Source: Branchiostoma floridae (lineage: Eukaryota; Chordata; Leptocardii; Amphioxiformes; Branchiostomatidae). From it: a stretch of DNA of 64,000 bases. Positions 1 through 9,875 of the stretch are shown piece by piece. The notes beneath the pieces are model-generated. The model saw nothing but the letters and a program-made list of their open reading frames with translations. It had not been told where the DNA came from and ran no database searches. Positions within the stretch are counted from its first letter, which is position 1. The number at the start of each line of letters is the position of its first letter. Made by a program: the position numbers and the translations under genes. The DNA lies in assembly GCF_000003815.2 (NCBI RefSeq), contig NC_049992.1:9282532-9346531 (forward strand), in the 5' to 3' direction.

Positions 1-1134
1 GGGTTTTTGAGCCCGCGCGGTGGTTAAAACCCTTGTTGGGTTCGCCAAGGCATTTTATAAGGGGCTCACACTTTTTTTGGCCCCTTTTATATTTTCCCCC
101 CTTATAAAACCCCCCGAAAAATGGGGGGCCCCCCCCCTTTCCCCTTTGAAGAGGCCGGGGGGGGGGGGGGGGGTTCTGGTACGGACATTACAGGTCCAGG
201 TACGGTCCAGGTTCATACGTCCAGTTTCCTGGACCTAACTGCCTTTGAAAACTTGTGAATGGCAGGGGATGGGTGAGACTCAAGTCAAAATAATGGTCCA
301 TTTCGCCATCATGGGCTCTGTTTGGTCGCATATTCATTGTCCATTGGCGTTTTAAAACCATGTCCTCGTGTAAACAACACTCATATAACTGCCTCTGTTT
401 TAAACTAAAATCGTTTGACTGTCGAAACTTGGCAAGAATAACTATCACCTCTCCTCTGCTTCGCTCTAGTTATTTTCTTGGACCCGTAAGCCTCCTGCCG
501 GTATAATCTATTCATTTTGTACTCGGTCCAACATCCGGTCCAACACGGGGGAAAACAGTTTTGTAGCGGTCCCCCCCCCCCCCCCCCCCCCTACTAACCA
601 TGGCGCCATGTCATTCCAGACGCTGAGGATGAATAAATCAAATTATCACTTGGCGTCTGCCATGTCGCAATTCAGCCGTGTGGCTGCCATGTCAGTGTCA
701 GTTTGTTGAACTCGTGGGTGTCATCATATTTTCTATCTGCACTGCAGACTAATCACTCGATCGTTTTTCAGATTTAATATCAGAATATTTTCAAAAACAT
801 TATTTTGTGCTTGAACTTTGAACTCCGTGAATGAATTTATTATGAGATGGTACTTGAATAGTCTAGACAAGTTGAATGACAGTTCAGGTGTGACAAGTCG
901 TTCAGTGTAATATAACATGCCGCGTGCCTGCAAAAGCTGGTACGTGTGTTACGCCAAGGGGCGGCTACATGCATGTATGTATAAAGAAGCTTAGCATTCC
1001 AGCTACTGTTCCCCCAGCGCTGGTTCACCGGCAGCATTCGGTGTTGACTATTGCCGCATCTACATTTAACGCAACAAAAAAGGAAGAAGATTTCTATTGT
1101 TCTGATCGTTCAGTTGCTACATTGTAAGCAGACG
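1..1134. other. 5' flank of CTL1 with homopolymer runs
   Basis: No gene is recognised here. There is a run of 17 G at 157-173 and of 21 C at 571-591, where base calls may be poor. The stretch 176-570 is a dispersed repeat (own entry). The remainder to the CTL1 start aligns by eye with 9340-9790 upstream of CTL2, so it belongs to the local gene duplication. Confidence 0.6.
176..570 (+). repeat. Dispersed repeat rich in GGTCC/GGACC, copy 1
   Basis: This segment shares long stretches with 8893-9345 in the same orientation, and with 60175-60645 in reverse orientation. Shared landmarks are TTTCCTGGACCTAACT, CTTGTGAATGGCAG and GGCGTTTTAAAA. The 60 kb copy is bounded by inverted GGGTACC-type ends, which suggests a non-autonomous DNA transposon family. 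No coding capacity was seen. Confidence 0.65.
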
Positions 1135-1219
1135 ATGAGTACGATAGAAGAAAAGCCATCCAGAGGTGCCAGTGTTCGATGCATCGACAATATGGCTTCA
1201 TACCTATCTTCCAAAGAAG
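1135..1219 (+). CDS. CTL1 exon 1 (start codon, cytoplasmic N-terminus)
   Basis: The ATG at 1135 opens a 28-codon exon (MSTIEEKPSRG...) ending in phase 1 before the donor GTAGGT. The same exon and donor are conserved at 9791-9875, where the protein is nearly identical. Conservation in the duplicate and a phase match to exon 2 are the reasons for this start. Confidence 0.65.
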
Positions 1220-3237
1220 GTAGGTTACAACTTTATACTGCCTTCTGGATTGGGAAAAGAGTGTACTATTCCCCCATTCACGGACATAGACCGCAGGCAA
1301 ACTACAATCTATCCTGGGTACTAGTATTTGTTATCCGTAGTAACCACTGCTTCAATCTTTTTGCTTGCTTAAGCATGATCACAATTCAAGCAAAAACAAT
1401 TAGAAGATCGGCTAGAGGTCGCCGAATTTCAAAATCGCCCGAGCGTCGACCTTATTTTTCGCTGAAAATTTGCCCCGTCACAAATTGGATTTGGCTCGGA
1501 ATCGATGATTATAAACCCCCATGAGATGGTAGGACCAAAAAGGGGTGGATAAGCTGCAAACTGAAAATAGTAACATTGACAGGAATTTTGCAAAAGACCA
1601 ACCCAAAATCACATAAAACCTTCAAAACTCGTCGCCGATGCCTCGCTAGCTGAATTGAAAGAAGCGCAGCTTCCAGGGGAAGCAATCGAATGTCGGCCGA
1701 GGTGCTATTAAAGAATCGTCCGAAGCCAGGATGCAGGTCACTCTTCGATCAAAAATGTTATTTGTGACGGGGGCTTAACCTTAGTGCAAGCGAAACGATT
1801 GAGTGGCGACTGCTACAAATGATGGGTACAGAGGATAACTACAATCAAAACAAAAAATGTGGAAACCCCAATTGTGTCCTTTTCTTATTTTAAGTATAGG
1901 CTACGTTGTTATGATCTAAAAGTCTACTGTGCACTGGGCACTGAATAAAGTAGTGATAGGCTGTCCTGACCTTGTTGACTTCAAATTTTCCTAATTCCCC
2001 AACCTTACTGTATGCTGTGTTGACAATCTATAAGGTTATCTGACGTGATTTTCATAATGTAGTATTGATCCGAAATTCTAAAAACTCCAAAATATCCTAC
2101 AAATCCTCTGCTTATCCTACAGATAATGATCAAAATAAGTGGTTTTCAATTATTTTGGATTATCTCCATGAAAACGGAGATATTGTTTTGGGTTTGTCTG
2201 TGTGCGTGTGATTGCTCAGTCCTTGTTTTCTGCTAGAGATGGCAGAATAATGTGCAGTAACATCTGGCCGTCATATTCTTTTCCTTTATTAGTCTATTGA
2301 TCCCTAAATGATTTTTCATTGGCTGAGCTGAGTTGGAAGGGAAGGAGGGGGGGGGGGGGTCTGATGTCATTCAATCTTCTGGCTGACGGCTGTAGTACTT
2401 TACCATGTCAAAGCCAGCCTCCCCCTATTTGTACCTCAACAAACCTGGCAGATACAGCTTCATATTGGATTTGAAATGTAAGGGCTCCTCCTCCGCATAT
2501 ACCAAAACTAAACTCTCGTTGGCCATTTTTTCTACGGCTGCAGACAATATGGACGAAGGCATCCACGATTATCACTATATCGATATTGATGATGAAGTCC
2601 CTGAAGAATGCAAGAATCGTGAACAGCGGAGTCACATTGGGCCTTCTGATGGCTGCGACAGTCCTGACCAACTCACTGACGCCATGCCTGATGCGCTACA
2701 ACAAGCTAATGACGGAGGTGCATTCTGTTTTTGTAATTCTATTTCAATCATAGAACAAAATTTTTAAAACTCTTTTGATGATATGTTTTCCATGATTCTA
2801 TATTGTGTACACTAGAACCTATTCTATTCGGTGAAATCTAGGTATTGTGCATTTCAATGTAAATGCAATGGTAGCCTTCTCGGGCACAGTATTGCAGGGA
2901 AAAGTTGCTAATTAAGTCCTGTTTTGCTTAATTTGGATTGTTTTGACAAAAACGCCTCTTCAGTCCCAGAACAAGCTGCTAGGGGGGCAAACATACACCT
3001 CTTCTCTCATACATCACAAACTATCCCCCACCACAAATCAAGACCATGGCATGTCCAGGTCAAAGGATACAAAGATAGAAGTTCTGCTGCAGTACCAAGG
3101 TCACATACTAGGGGGTCCAAAACCAACCCTTACCTTTGTCTTCCCAACACCTACCTACATGCCAAATATCATCGTAATCCATCAAAAGGTTCTTGAGTTA
3201 TACTGTCTACCCAAATCCGTTAACACAAACACAAACA

Positions 3238-3288
<51 letters not shown>

Positions 3289-6200
3289 ACACACACACGC
3301 ACACACAGACACACACACACACACACAGACAAAATATCTCCAATTTTCATGGAGAATCTCCGTATACAACAGCAATAAACAAATACCAAACATTGGCTCC
3401 ACACAGGTTGCGCCAGTACAGCGAACGTTTCTGGACTCCTCCGGAACTGCAAGACCAAGTGTAACCGCTCCCGCCTGCTCCGTGGTATCCTTATCGCTGT
3501 TGCAGTAGCAGCGCTGTTGGGTGGAGGACTTTGTATCTTTATGTATCTCACTGGCTCGACTGCAAATAAGGTAACCGTACAGTAGCTTCTTAAGCTTTGT
3601 GCTCAGTTTTAAACCATGATGTCATTTATACACCAGTATAAAGGTTCCCTTTAAAACACCATGTAGACACCACATCCACAAGCCATGTTTTTATACAAAT
3701 ACAAATACAAATTACCAAAGTTCTGTATTCATCTGCGAGGAGGACACATTTTTAAGTTGTATGGACTTTGATACAATTTTGACCAAATTGATTTAAAAGT
3801 TGAAATTTGAACAAAATATTCAGTTTCTTTGCATGAAGGATGTCAACTTTGTGAAAACTATTCTGGTTCATTCTGCATAGTTTGATAATGTTATCTTGGA
3901 AACCAGTAAAACAAATATTCAAACTTTTAATCAGAAGAATGCTAATCTTCTCCTGTCAGTATTTCCAGTGGTAGACAGTCTACGAGTTTTAAGTGCTTAT
4001 GTAGTCATGGAGTCAATCTATGGCTACCCATCAAATTGTGGTCAAGGTGGGGAGTACTTCCTTAAGCAATGGGCCCTGGACCCTGGGCACAGAAAAAAGA
4101 TGTTCAAGTCACTACAATCATAACAGCACCTCAATGCCTTTTCTTCGCTTAGCAATAGTATTTAAGGTCTGAAAAGATAGTTTTTATGACTTTTACATGC
4201 TTTTTTGTATCTTTCACAGCAGGCTGAGGCAGCGAAACCAGCTGACTCAAAACCACCATCCAGAAGTATCAAAGAGTCTCGTTTTGGTAAGAACAGCTCC
4301 TTATCATCGGCCGGGCTAATGACAACAGCTGCATTTGCGATGGCGTCACCTGCACCATCAGTCGACCCACCTGCACCGCCAGAGGTCGCACCTGCACCGC
4401 TTGATGTGGCAACTGCATCGCCAGAGGGAATAGGGAAGTCCGAGGTAGTTGGAATATCTGGTAAATATTTTTTTGTGCCTACTCTCTTCAATCTGTTTCT
4501 CCGCATAATAAAACGTATGTATGCATGTTAGTAATTACACACGATACTAATATTTATCTATTGACTGGACTTGACCTTAATCAGATCCACAGTTAGCTTG
4601 ACAACATACAAGTATAGTGGTACTGTGGTCTTTATTTACAAGCATAAAAAAACATGACACACAGGAACACACATACAAACCATACAATGTACATAACATT
4701 CACATGTGATACACGATAATGCTTCTTCAGAGGTCTTGTACAGCGGCTACAAATATCTACTAATATAGCTTTTCTATTCTATCTAAAATGAGTTTTCTTT
4801 TGCTGAGCATATGTTTTGGGCTTTCGTAAGCGGGTGGTTTGTGATTAAGATCACAATAGAGTCAGTGCTATACTCAGTCTGCGCTGAAATAATTTCCTCG
4901 CCCTATTAGATATAACGTATACTTTTTAAGTAATGAAGGTGTGACAAATATATCGAAAAATGTCCAAACTTTGCATAGCTAAGCTTCTAGTTATAAAACT
5001 CGTCACACTGGAAGGAACACTTTCAAACTCATGCAACCCAAGACCAGCGCCATGAAGAAGATATTTATCTATAACGTTACTCATATGGAACAGTTTACCA
5101 CATGATGTACAGTCTGCTAGCAAGTGCAGGTTTAGACAGGAGCTCCCCTATGTATGAAAATTAGTAACTGTATTATAGTCTCTATCTGTAAATATTTTAT
5201 GAAGTCTTGTTTTCAACGTCTTGATGTCCAGGAAGATTTGCTACCTACATTTTGATATATGATATCTAAAGGGCTGAATTAAGTTTCCAAAGTTTCCATA
5301 GCGAGAGAATGTGCTTTTTTGCCCGTCTCCTGCAATATATGTTTTATAAAACGATTTCACAAACCAGGAATTTCGGCTGTTTCAGCTCCAAAGGATGACA
5401 GCTGTGGAACTGGCTACAAACTAGTTGGCGGGGCTCTTATCCGGTTGGCAAAAGAAATTCAGTCCCATCACTACGCCATGGCGGCATGTAAGGAGGAAGG
5501 AGCCACGCTGGCCATGCCGAAAACAGAAGAACTGGACGTCGCTCTGAGAAACCTGGTCAAAACGGAAGGAGGCAACAAGGATCACTGGATCGGCTTGGAG
5601 GAGAGAGGGGAGACCTGCAGCTGGTATTGGGTGGACGGGTCGAAGGTTGACAGCAACCAATATAAGGTATGTTGACACGGCTAGTTTGCAATTGAGAGAG
5701 AGATAAAGGAGACTAAGAGAGGCAGGGGAGGTAGGAAGAGGGAGAAACAGAGAGAGGGAAAGAAAGGCAGGGAAAAAGAGGAGAGATGGTGATTAGAAAA
5801 TGATGAAAGTGATTTGAAAGAAAATTGGTGGATACAGATATTATATATGTTGTTATGCCCTAAACTTTATGTCAGTTATACCGTTTTCCTGTACCCTCCC
5901 TAAAAATGTACTAACTTACTGCTTCATACATTGTGTGTATACAACAATTATAGTGTGTGTGTATAAATAGCCTATTTTAAAAGTGTGTTGATAAAAAAGG
6001 GCACCTCTAAGTAATTATAAGGTCGAGCGATGCAATCTCCTTAAAAGTTATTGATATTTATCCAAATGATTGTAAACCAGGGGCAATTATATATTATTTG
6101 GTATTTGGTCGTTCAGTACGCAAAGCCAAGGTAACAAAGGGCTAGCCCTGCTGATAGAGACAAAGATAAATACGAATGAATTTATAAGTACCACTATAAC

Positions 6201-6553
6201 TACTCTCCAAGCAGAGTTTGGTGAGAAATCGTGGCCTTTTCCATTCATAATTTTTTTCGACCACCAACGGTGGGAATGCCGGTCGAAAAAAAAATATGGA
6301 AGAAGGCCGGTCGAAAAAAAAATGAACGGAAAAGGTCACGATTTCCCACCAACCTCTGCCTGGAGAGTACACTATACCTACCTTCTCTCTTTTCAACCAG
6401 GGATGGTATCCAGACCAGCCAAGCAACCCCCGATATTTTGGATGTTTGGTTACTTGGTGTGGTCAGTACTGGTCAGGAGACACAGCCAGTCATGATCCCA
6501 TGTGGGACGACACCGACTGCTGGCGGCAGAAGAGCTTCATTTGTCAGTGTTAA
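1135..6553 (+). CDS. CTL1: type II transmembrane C-type lectin-like receptor
   Basis: Six exons can be joined in frame: 1135-1219, 2544-2717, 3407-3570, 4220-4460, 5386-5666 and 6401-6553, about 365 aa. All introns are GT-AG and all phases agree (1,1,0,1,0). The predicted protein has a cytoplasmic tail with YHYIDIDD near residues 38-45, juxtamembrane CKTKC, a TM helix at about 113-136, a Pro/Ala stalk at 142-221 and a CTLD at 222-365 with WIGL, WVDGS and MWDD. The usual EPN/QPD site reads QPS, so canonical calcium-dependent sugar binding is doubtful. There is no signal peptide, as expected of a type II receptor. The last codons are altered by a transposon that supplies the stop. It is a close paralogue of CTL2. 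Ligand and function are unknown. No cDNA was available, so the exon 1 link is the weakest part. Confidence 0.8.
1220..2543 (+). other. CTL1 intron 1
   Basis: Apart from repeat-like ends, this intron aligns with parts of CTL2 intron 1: 1970-2090 matches 11240-11350, and 2160-2255 matches 11430-11520. A hairpin-forming repeat terminus (ATCTCC...GGAGAT) sits at 2164-2183. A G run at 2345-2359 may be error-prone. No further exon was seen. Confidence 0.55.
2544..2717 (+). CDS. CTL1 exon 2 (tyrosine-containing cytoplasmic tail)
   Basis: This phase 1-1 exon follows acceptor GGCTGCAG and ends before GTGCATT. It encodes an acidic tail with DYHYIDIDDEVPEE near its start. It is homologous to 17969-18148 (CTL2) and to 33710-33958 (CTL4), where the core reads YHYVDRDD. 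Confidence 0.8.
2880..3360 (+). repeat. Dispersed hairpin-ended repeat with CA microsatellite
   Basis: This intron repeat contains landmark segments GACAAAAACGCC, GCTAGGGGG and TTCTTGAGTTAT, then a (CA)n tract at 3221-3330, and ends in ATATCTCC...TTTTCATGGAGA. The same monomer occurs at 18310-18690 and forms the large array at 13471-16605. Long His/Thr or Cys/Val ORFs here are translations of the microsatellite. Confidence 0.7.
3407..3570 (+). CDS. CTL1 exon 3 (juxtamembrane Cys and TM helix)
   Basis: The exon follows acceptor CCACACAG in phase 1 and ends in phase 0 before GTAACC. It encodes NCKTKCNRSRLLRG followed by a hydrophobic run of about 22 residues. The exon is almost identical to CTL2 18791-18954. 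The positive charges precede the helix, supporting an N-in (type II) topology. Confidence 0.88.
4220..4460 (+). CDS. CTL1 exon 4 (Pro/Ala-rich stalk)
   Basis: This 241-nt exon, phase 0-1, encodes a stalk with loose seven-residue repeats of the type APPEVAP. It has exactly the same length as the stalk exons of CTL2 and CTL3. It likely spaces the CTLD from the membrane and may be O-glycosylated. Confidence 0.8.
5386..5666 (+). CDS. CTL1 exon 5 (first half of CTLD)
   Basis: This exon encodes the N-terminal CTLD half: DSCGTGYK, ACKEEGATLAMPKTEEL, HWIGL and WVDGSK. Phase is 1-0. An extra Cys occurs in GETCSWYW that is absent from CTL2 at the same place (KKGTWYW). Confidence 0.9.
6203..6367. mobile_element. 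MITE with CTCCAAGCAGAG terminal repeats
   Basis: The ends are inverted (CTCTCCAAGCAGAG versus CTCTGCCTGGAGAG), with near-palindromic interiors (GAAATCGTGGCC / GGTCACGATTTC). Flanking 9-mers CACTATAAC (6192-6200) and CACTATACC (6370-6378) look like a 9-bp target duplication, as made by Mutator-type transposases. It lies in the intron between the CTLD exons and is absent from the matching CTL2 intron. Confidence 0.75.
6401..6553 (+). CDS. CTL1 exon 6 (second half of CTLD, terminal)
   Basis: The exon begins GWYPDQPSN and includes MWDDTDC and FICQC followed by TAA. The stop consists of the first three bases of an inserted element; in CTL2 the same position continues CPTA then stop. Two Cys (FGC, TWC) lie where CTL2 has one. 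Confidence 0.88.
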   Translation, partial: GWYPDQPSNPRYFGCLVTWCGQYWSGDTASHDPMWDDTDCWRQKSFICQC

Positions 6554-6866
6554 AAAGTTAAACCCTTCCCGCGCCAAGATGGCGCATGAGTTTATTTGCA
6601 TACTGATGATTTGCATATACTGTAAATGCAGAAATGTTCGCGGTGGATTTATATTCGCGGTTTTCGCGTTGGCCATTTCACCGCGAATTTAAAACCACCG
6701 CGAACATTTTTCCAGGGCATTAAGATACTACAGTGCATGGTGCTACCGCGAAATTAAAACCACCGCGAAAAGTCATTTTTCCCGCTACCGCGAAATTAAA
6801 TCCCCGCGAACTTAAATGAATTTACAGTATGGGACAGAACCATGCTCCCGTTACCTGCCCATCTCT
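6551..6866. mobile_element. Composite insertion at the CTL1 stop codon
   Basis: Compared with CTL2, 316 bp interrupt the sequence between the Cys codon and the original Pro-Thr-Ala-stop codons, which reappear at 6871-6882. GTGT occurs on both sides (6547-6550 and 6867-6870), as expected of a 4-bp target duplication. An inner MITE occupies 6620-6827. Confidence 0.75.
6620..6827. mobile_element. TA-flanked MITE, copy 1 (CTGTAAATGCAG ends)
   Basis: Inverted ends CTGTAAAT...ATTTACAG are flanked by TA on both sides, in the Tc1/mariner style. The interior is built from CCGCGAA/TTCGCGG motifs. A second copy is at 24950-25148. Confidence 0.8.
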
Positions 6867-6870
6867 GTGT

Positions 6871-8892
6871 CCTCCAGCCTAAAAGAAATGGAGAAAATCC
6901 GATGAATATTGCCAGCTCCTATTGCTTAAATGCTGCAGCATATTATATTTTACCACTGATAACATGTATTTAGATTTTTCTCAAAGTCAGGGCTTCAAAT
7001 GTTTGGCGAGGTTTAGGGAAAAATCAATATCTTTTGTGGTTGGGGTCTAACAAAACATGGCACCCTCTTAAGCCACGCAAAATTAAGTTAGATGTCAGTA
7101 ATGTTAGATGTCAGTAATGATGTTATGTTCAGAAACTGAATATCATGACACCTTACAATATATAAGAGTTTGATTTGACTTTATGTGATCCTTCTGTTGT
7201 TTTGTGTTTTATTAAGCTCAAGTTGGCTTGGCGACTTAAAAAAGTCGCACGACACAATGATAAAACTTTCATTCATTGTTTCATTATAATAATTTGATAA
7301 AAAGCATGGTGACCACATTCAAATGACTATGCACTGTTATATCGTTTAGTAATTTCAGATGTAGGCTTGTACTTGTACGATAGATGCAAACATGTTTATA
7401 GAGACAGTGATGTAGTTTACACTGCTATTGCACAAATTGAAAATACGTCATGCTGATTCTTATGTCTATCATGTATACTGTTTTATCTACAAATTCAATA
7501 ATTGACGACTGTAAGCAGTGTTTTCTATCATTGCTCCCCCTCTATTCAAATTGGTATAGTGATATCGTCATAACGATTGGTTTACGAAAAGACGGTAACT
7601 CTAATAAGTTTAGCAGTGCCTTAACTTTGACTTTCATCTAACAGCTGTGTTGGAACGTAGTAACTTTTAGTATCATTTAGACAACTACCGAACAAAACTG
7701 TATTTTCCACAGGAACAATACTCGATTCTAATCAATCATAAAGGGAATGCAATTCCACAAAAGAAGAAAATGTTATGAAAATAGCATTAAGATTGACATA
7801 AATCATATGAGCGGGAATGTGAAGGTACATAAAACATCCCATGTGTCTTTCTCAGACCAATTATGTGCCAACGCCCTGTTGACATTTCAGGTTGTTTACT
7901 TGTACCAGGTACAATCTACGGAATACGTTCCACCAAAAGCTTTTATTGTTCAAATGTTACAAATATCTTATTACCAAGAGGCTTTATTTGAATAAAATTC
8001 ATTGTACAAAGATATGAAAAGTGCATTATCATTGTTGTAAAAGGTAAAATTAGTAAATAAAAATTTAGTTACAATGATATACAATTGATATCAAATGTAA
8101 TGAAGTTCAGACAGTATACCTCTGTCTTCAGTCTGTTGGCTACTAGATTTAGTTTCAAATTGACTTCCAACATTGTCGCACCCTTAGTCAGGATCACCAT
8201 TACTTTCAGTAACAGTGGTGGGTTCCTCTTTCTGCGATGAAAAGTGCCCAATATCTTTTTGAAATGTTATATTTACATGAGTCATCCATCAATATTGAAC
8301 AATTTATTGTCGCGCCCATAGTCAGGATCGCCATTGCTTTCAGTAGCAGTGGTGGGTTCACTTTTGGTCCCTCTTTCTGCAATGAAAATTGCCTAATATC
8401 TTTTTAAAATGTCATATTTACATGAATCATCCATCAATATTTAACAATGTTGACTTGTGGTTAAAATTGTCAACTTGATATGAAAAGGTTTCTTGGTTCA
8501 AGTACGTAATCGAATGGTCCAAGTGTTGTGAAGGTGGAAAAGGTATCTATTTACTCCAGTGACCTTGGGCTGGGCCATGTGGACTTGGCATGCGCAGACA
8601 GTGCAATGTTTTCATTCGCATAATCAGAAGAACGTTCAGATTTCGAGTTTCCATTAAATCTTCTGACCTTCTATTTCTTTATCAGCGTACATGGTTCATA
8701 TCACTAACGGCTGATAGGCATTCATTTATATATGAGTGAGTATAAAGTGATGTTCGAACAGTTTTAGGGCACAATATTGGCCCAACAGTACGTAAAAGTA
8801 TCTATGTTTGTGCAATGCAACACTTTGCATTGTACCTTGTATATTGTCCAGTTACTAAGCTCCTGGATAGTTGGGTAGCCATTGCTGCATGT
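6871..8892. other. CTL1 3' flank and intergenic region
   Basis: No gene is recognised. Segments 6985-7160, 7260-7480 and 7620-7930 match 21957-22080, 22110-22320 and 23380-23680 downstream of CTL2, in the same order. A roughly 140-bp tandem duplication lies at 8170-8445. AATAAA occurs near 7990. Confidence 0.6.
8170..8445. repeat. Tandem duplication, unit about 140 bp
   Basis: Two adjacent diverged copies share TAGTCAGGATC, CAGTGGTGGGTTC, TTGCC/GTGCC...AATATCTTTTT and TCATCCATCAATATT. No coding signal was seen. Confidence 0.75.
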
Positions 8893-9345
8893 TAAGTACG
8901 GAAATTTCAGCTACAGGTACGGCCAGGTCCATAGGATTAGGTCCAGTTTCCTGGACCTAACTATCTTTGAAGACTTGTGAATGGCAGAGGATGGGCGAAA
9001 CTCAAGTCAAAACAATGATTCATTTTGCCACCAAGGGTGCTGTTTGGTGGCATATCCCACGTCCATTGGCGTTTTAAAATCCTATATTCGTGTAAACAAC
9101 TGTAATATGACTGCCTCTGTTTTAGACCAAGTGGGAACTTCGTAAGAATGGCTAGACTACCAACACTCCTCTGCTTCGCTCTAGTTATTTTCTTGGACCC
9201 GTAAGCCCCAAAACACGTGAACACCTGCCGGTATAATTTATTCATTTTTTTACTTGGTCCAGCATCCGGTCCACTGAATTTTCAGGTCCTTTTTTGTTTT
9301 GGACAGGTCCAACAAGGAAAACAGTTTCGTACCGGTACAAAAAGT
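8893..9345 (+). repeat. Dispersed repeat rich in GGTCC/GGACC, copy 2
   Basis: This copy corresponds to 176-570 and lies at the same position relative to the paralogous gene. It was therefore present before the CTL1/CTL2 duplication. Confidence 0.65.
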
Positions 9346-9790
9346 GCCCCCCTCCCTTACTAACCATGGCGTCATGTCATTCTACACGCTGATGATGAAT
9401 AAATCAAGTCATCACTTGGTACAGCCATTCTGCCCGTGGGTGTCATCAGTGGGTGTTTCTATCTGCATTGCAGACTAATCGCTCGATTGTTTTTCGGATA
9501 AGATATCAGAATGTTTTAAAAACATTGTTTTTTTTTGTGTTTAAACTTTGAACTACGTGATGAATTTGTCTTGAGATGTTAGCTGAATAGTCTAGACAAG
9601 TGTGACAAGTTGTTCAGTGTAATATACTAGCTGCTGCCGCGCCGCGTGCCTGCAAAAAGTATATTATTTCAGCTACTGTTCCCCGACGCTGGTTCACCAG
9701 CAGCAGTCACATCTAAATTTATCGCCCCAAAAAAGAGAGAATAAGGTTTCTATTGTTCTGTTCGTTCAGTTACTTCATTCTAAGTACACG

Positions 9791-9875
9791 ATGAGTACGA
9801 CAGAAGAAAAGCCATCCAGAGGTACCAGTGTTCGGTGCATCGACAACATGGCTTCATACCTAACTTCAAAAGAAG
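9791..9875 (+). CDS. CTL2 exon 1 (start codon)
   Basis: The 85-nt exon encodes MSTTEEKPSRGTSVRC... and ends in phase 1 before GTAGGT, as in CTL1. Substitutions relative to CTL1 are few and the reading frame is kept. Confidence 0.62.

Noticed and set aside
2943-3551. Long ORFs with His/Thr or Cys/Val runs on both strands
   Set aside because: They are translations of the (CA)n microsatellite; the real coding exon on this side starts at 3407.
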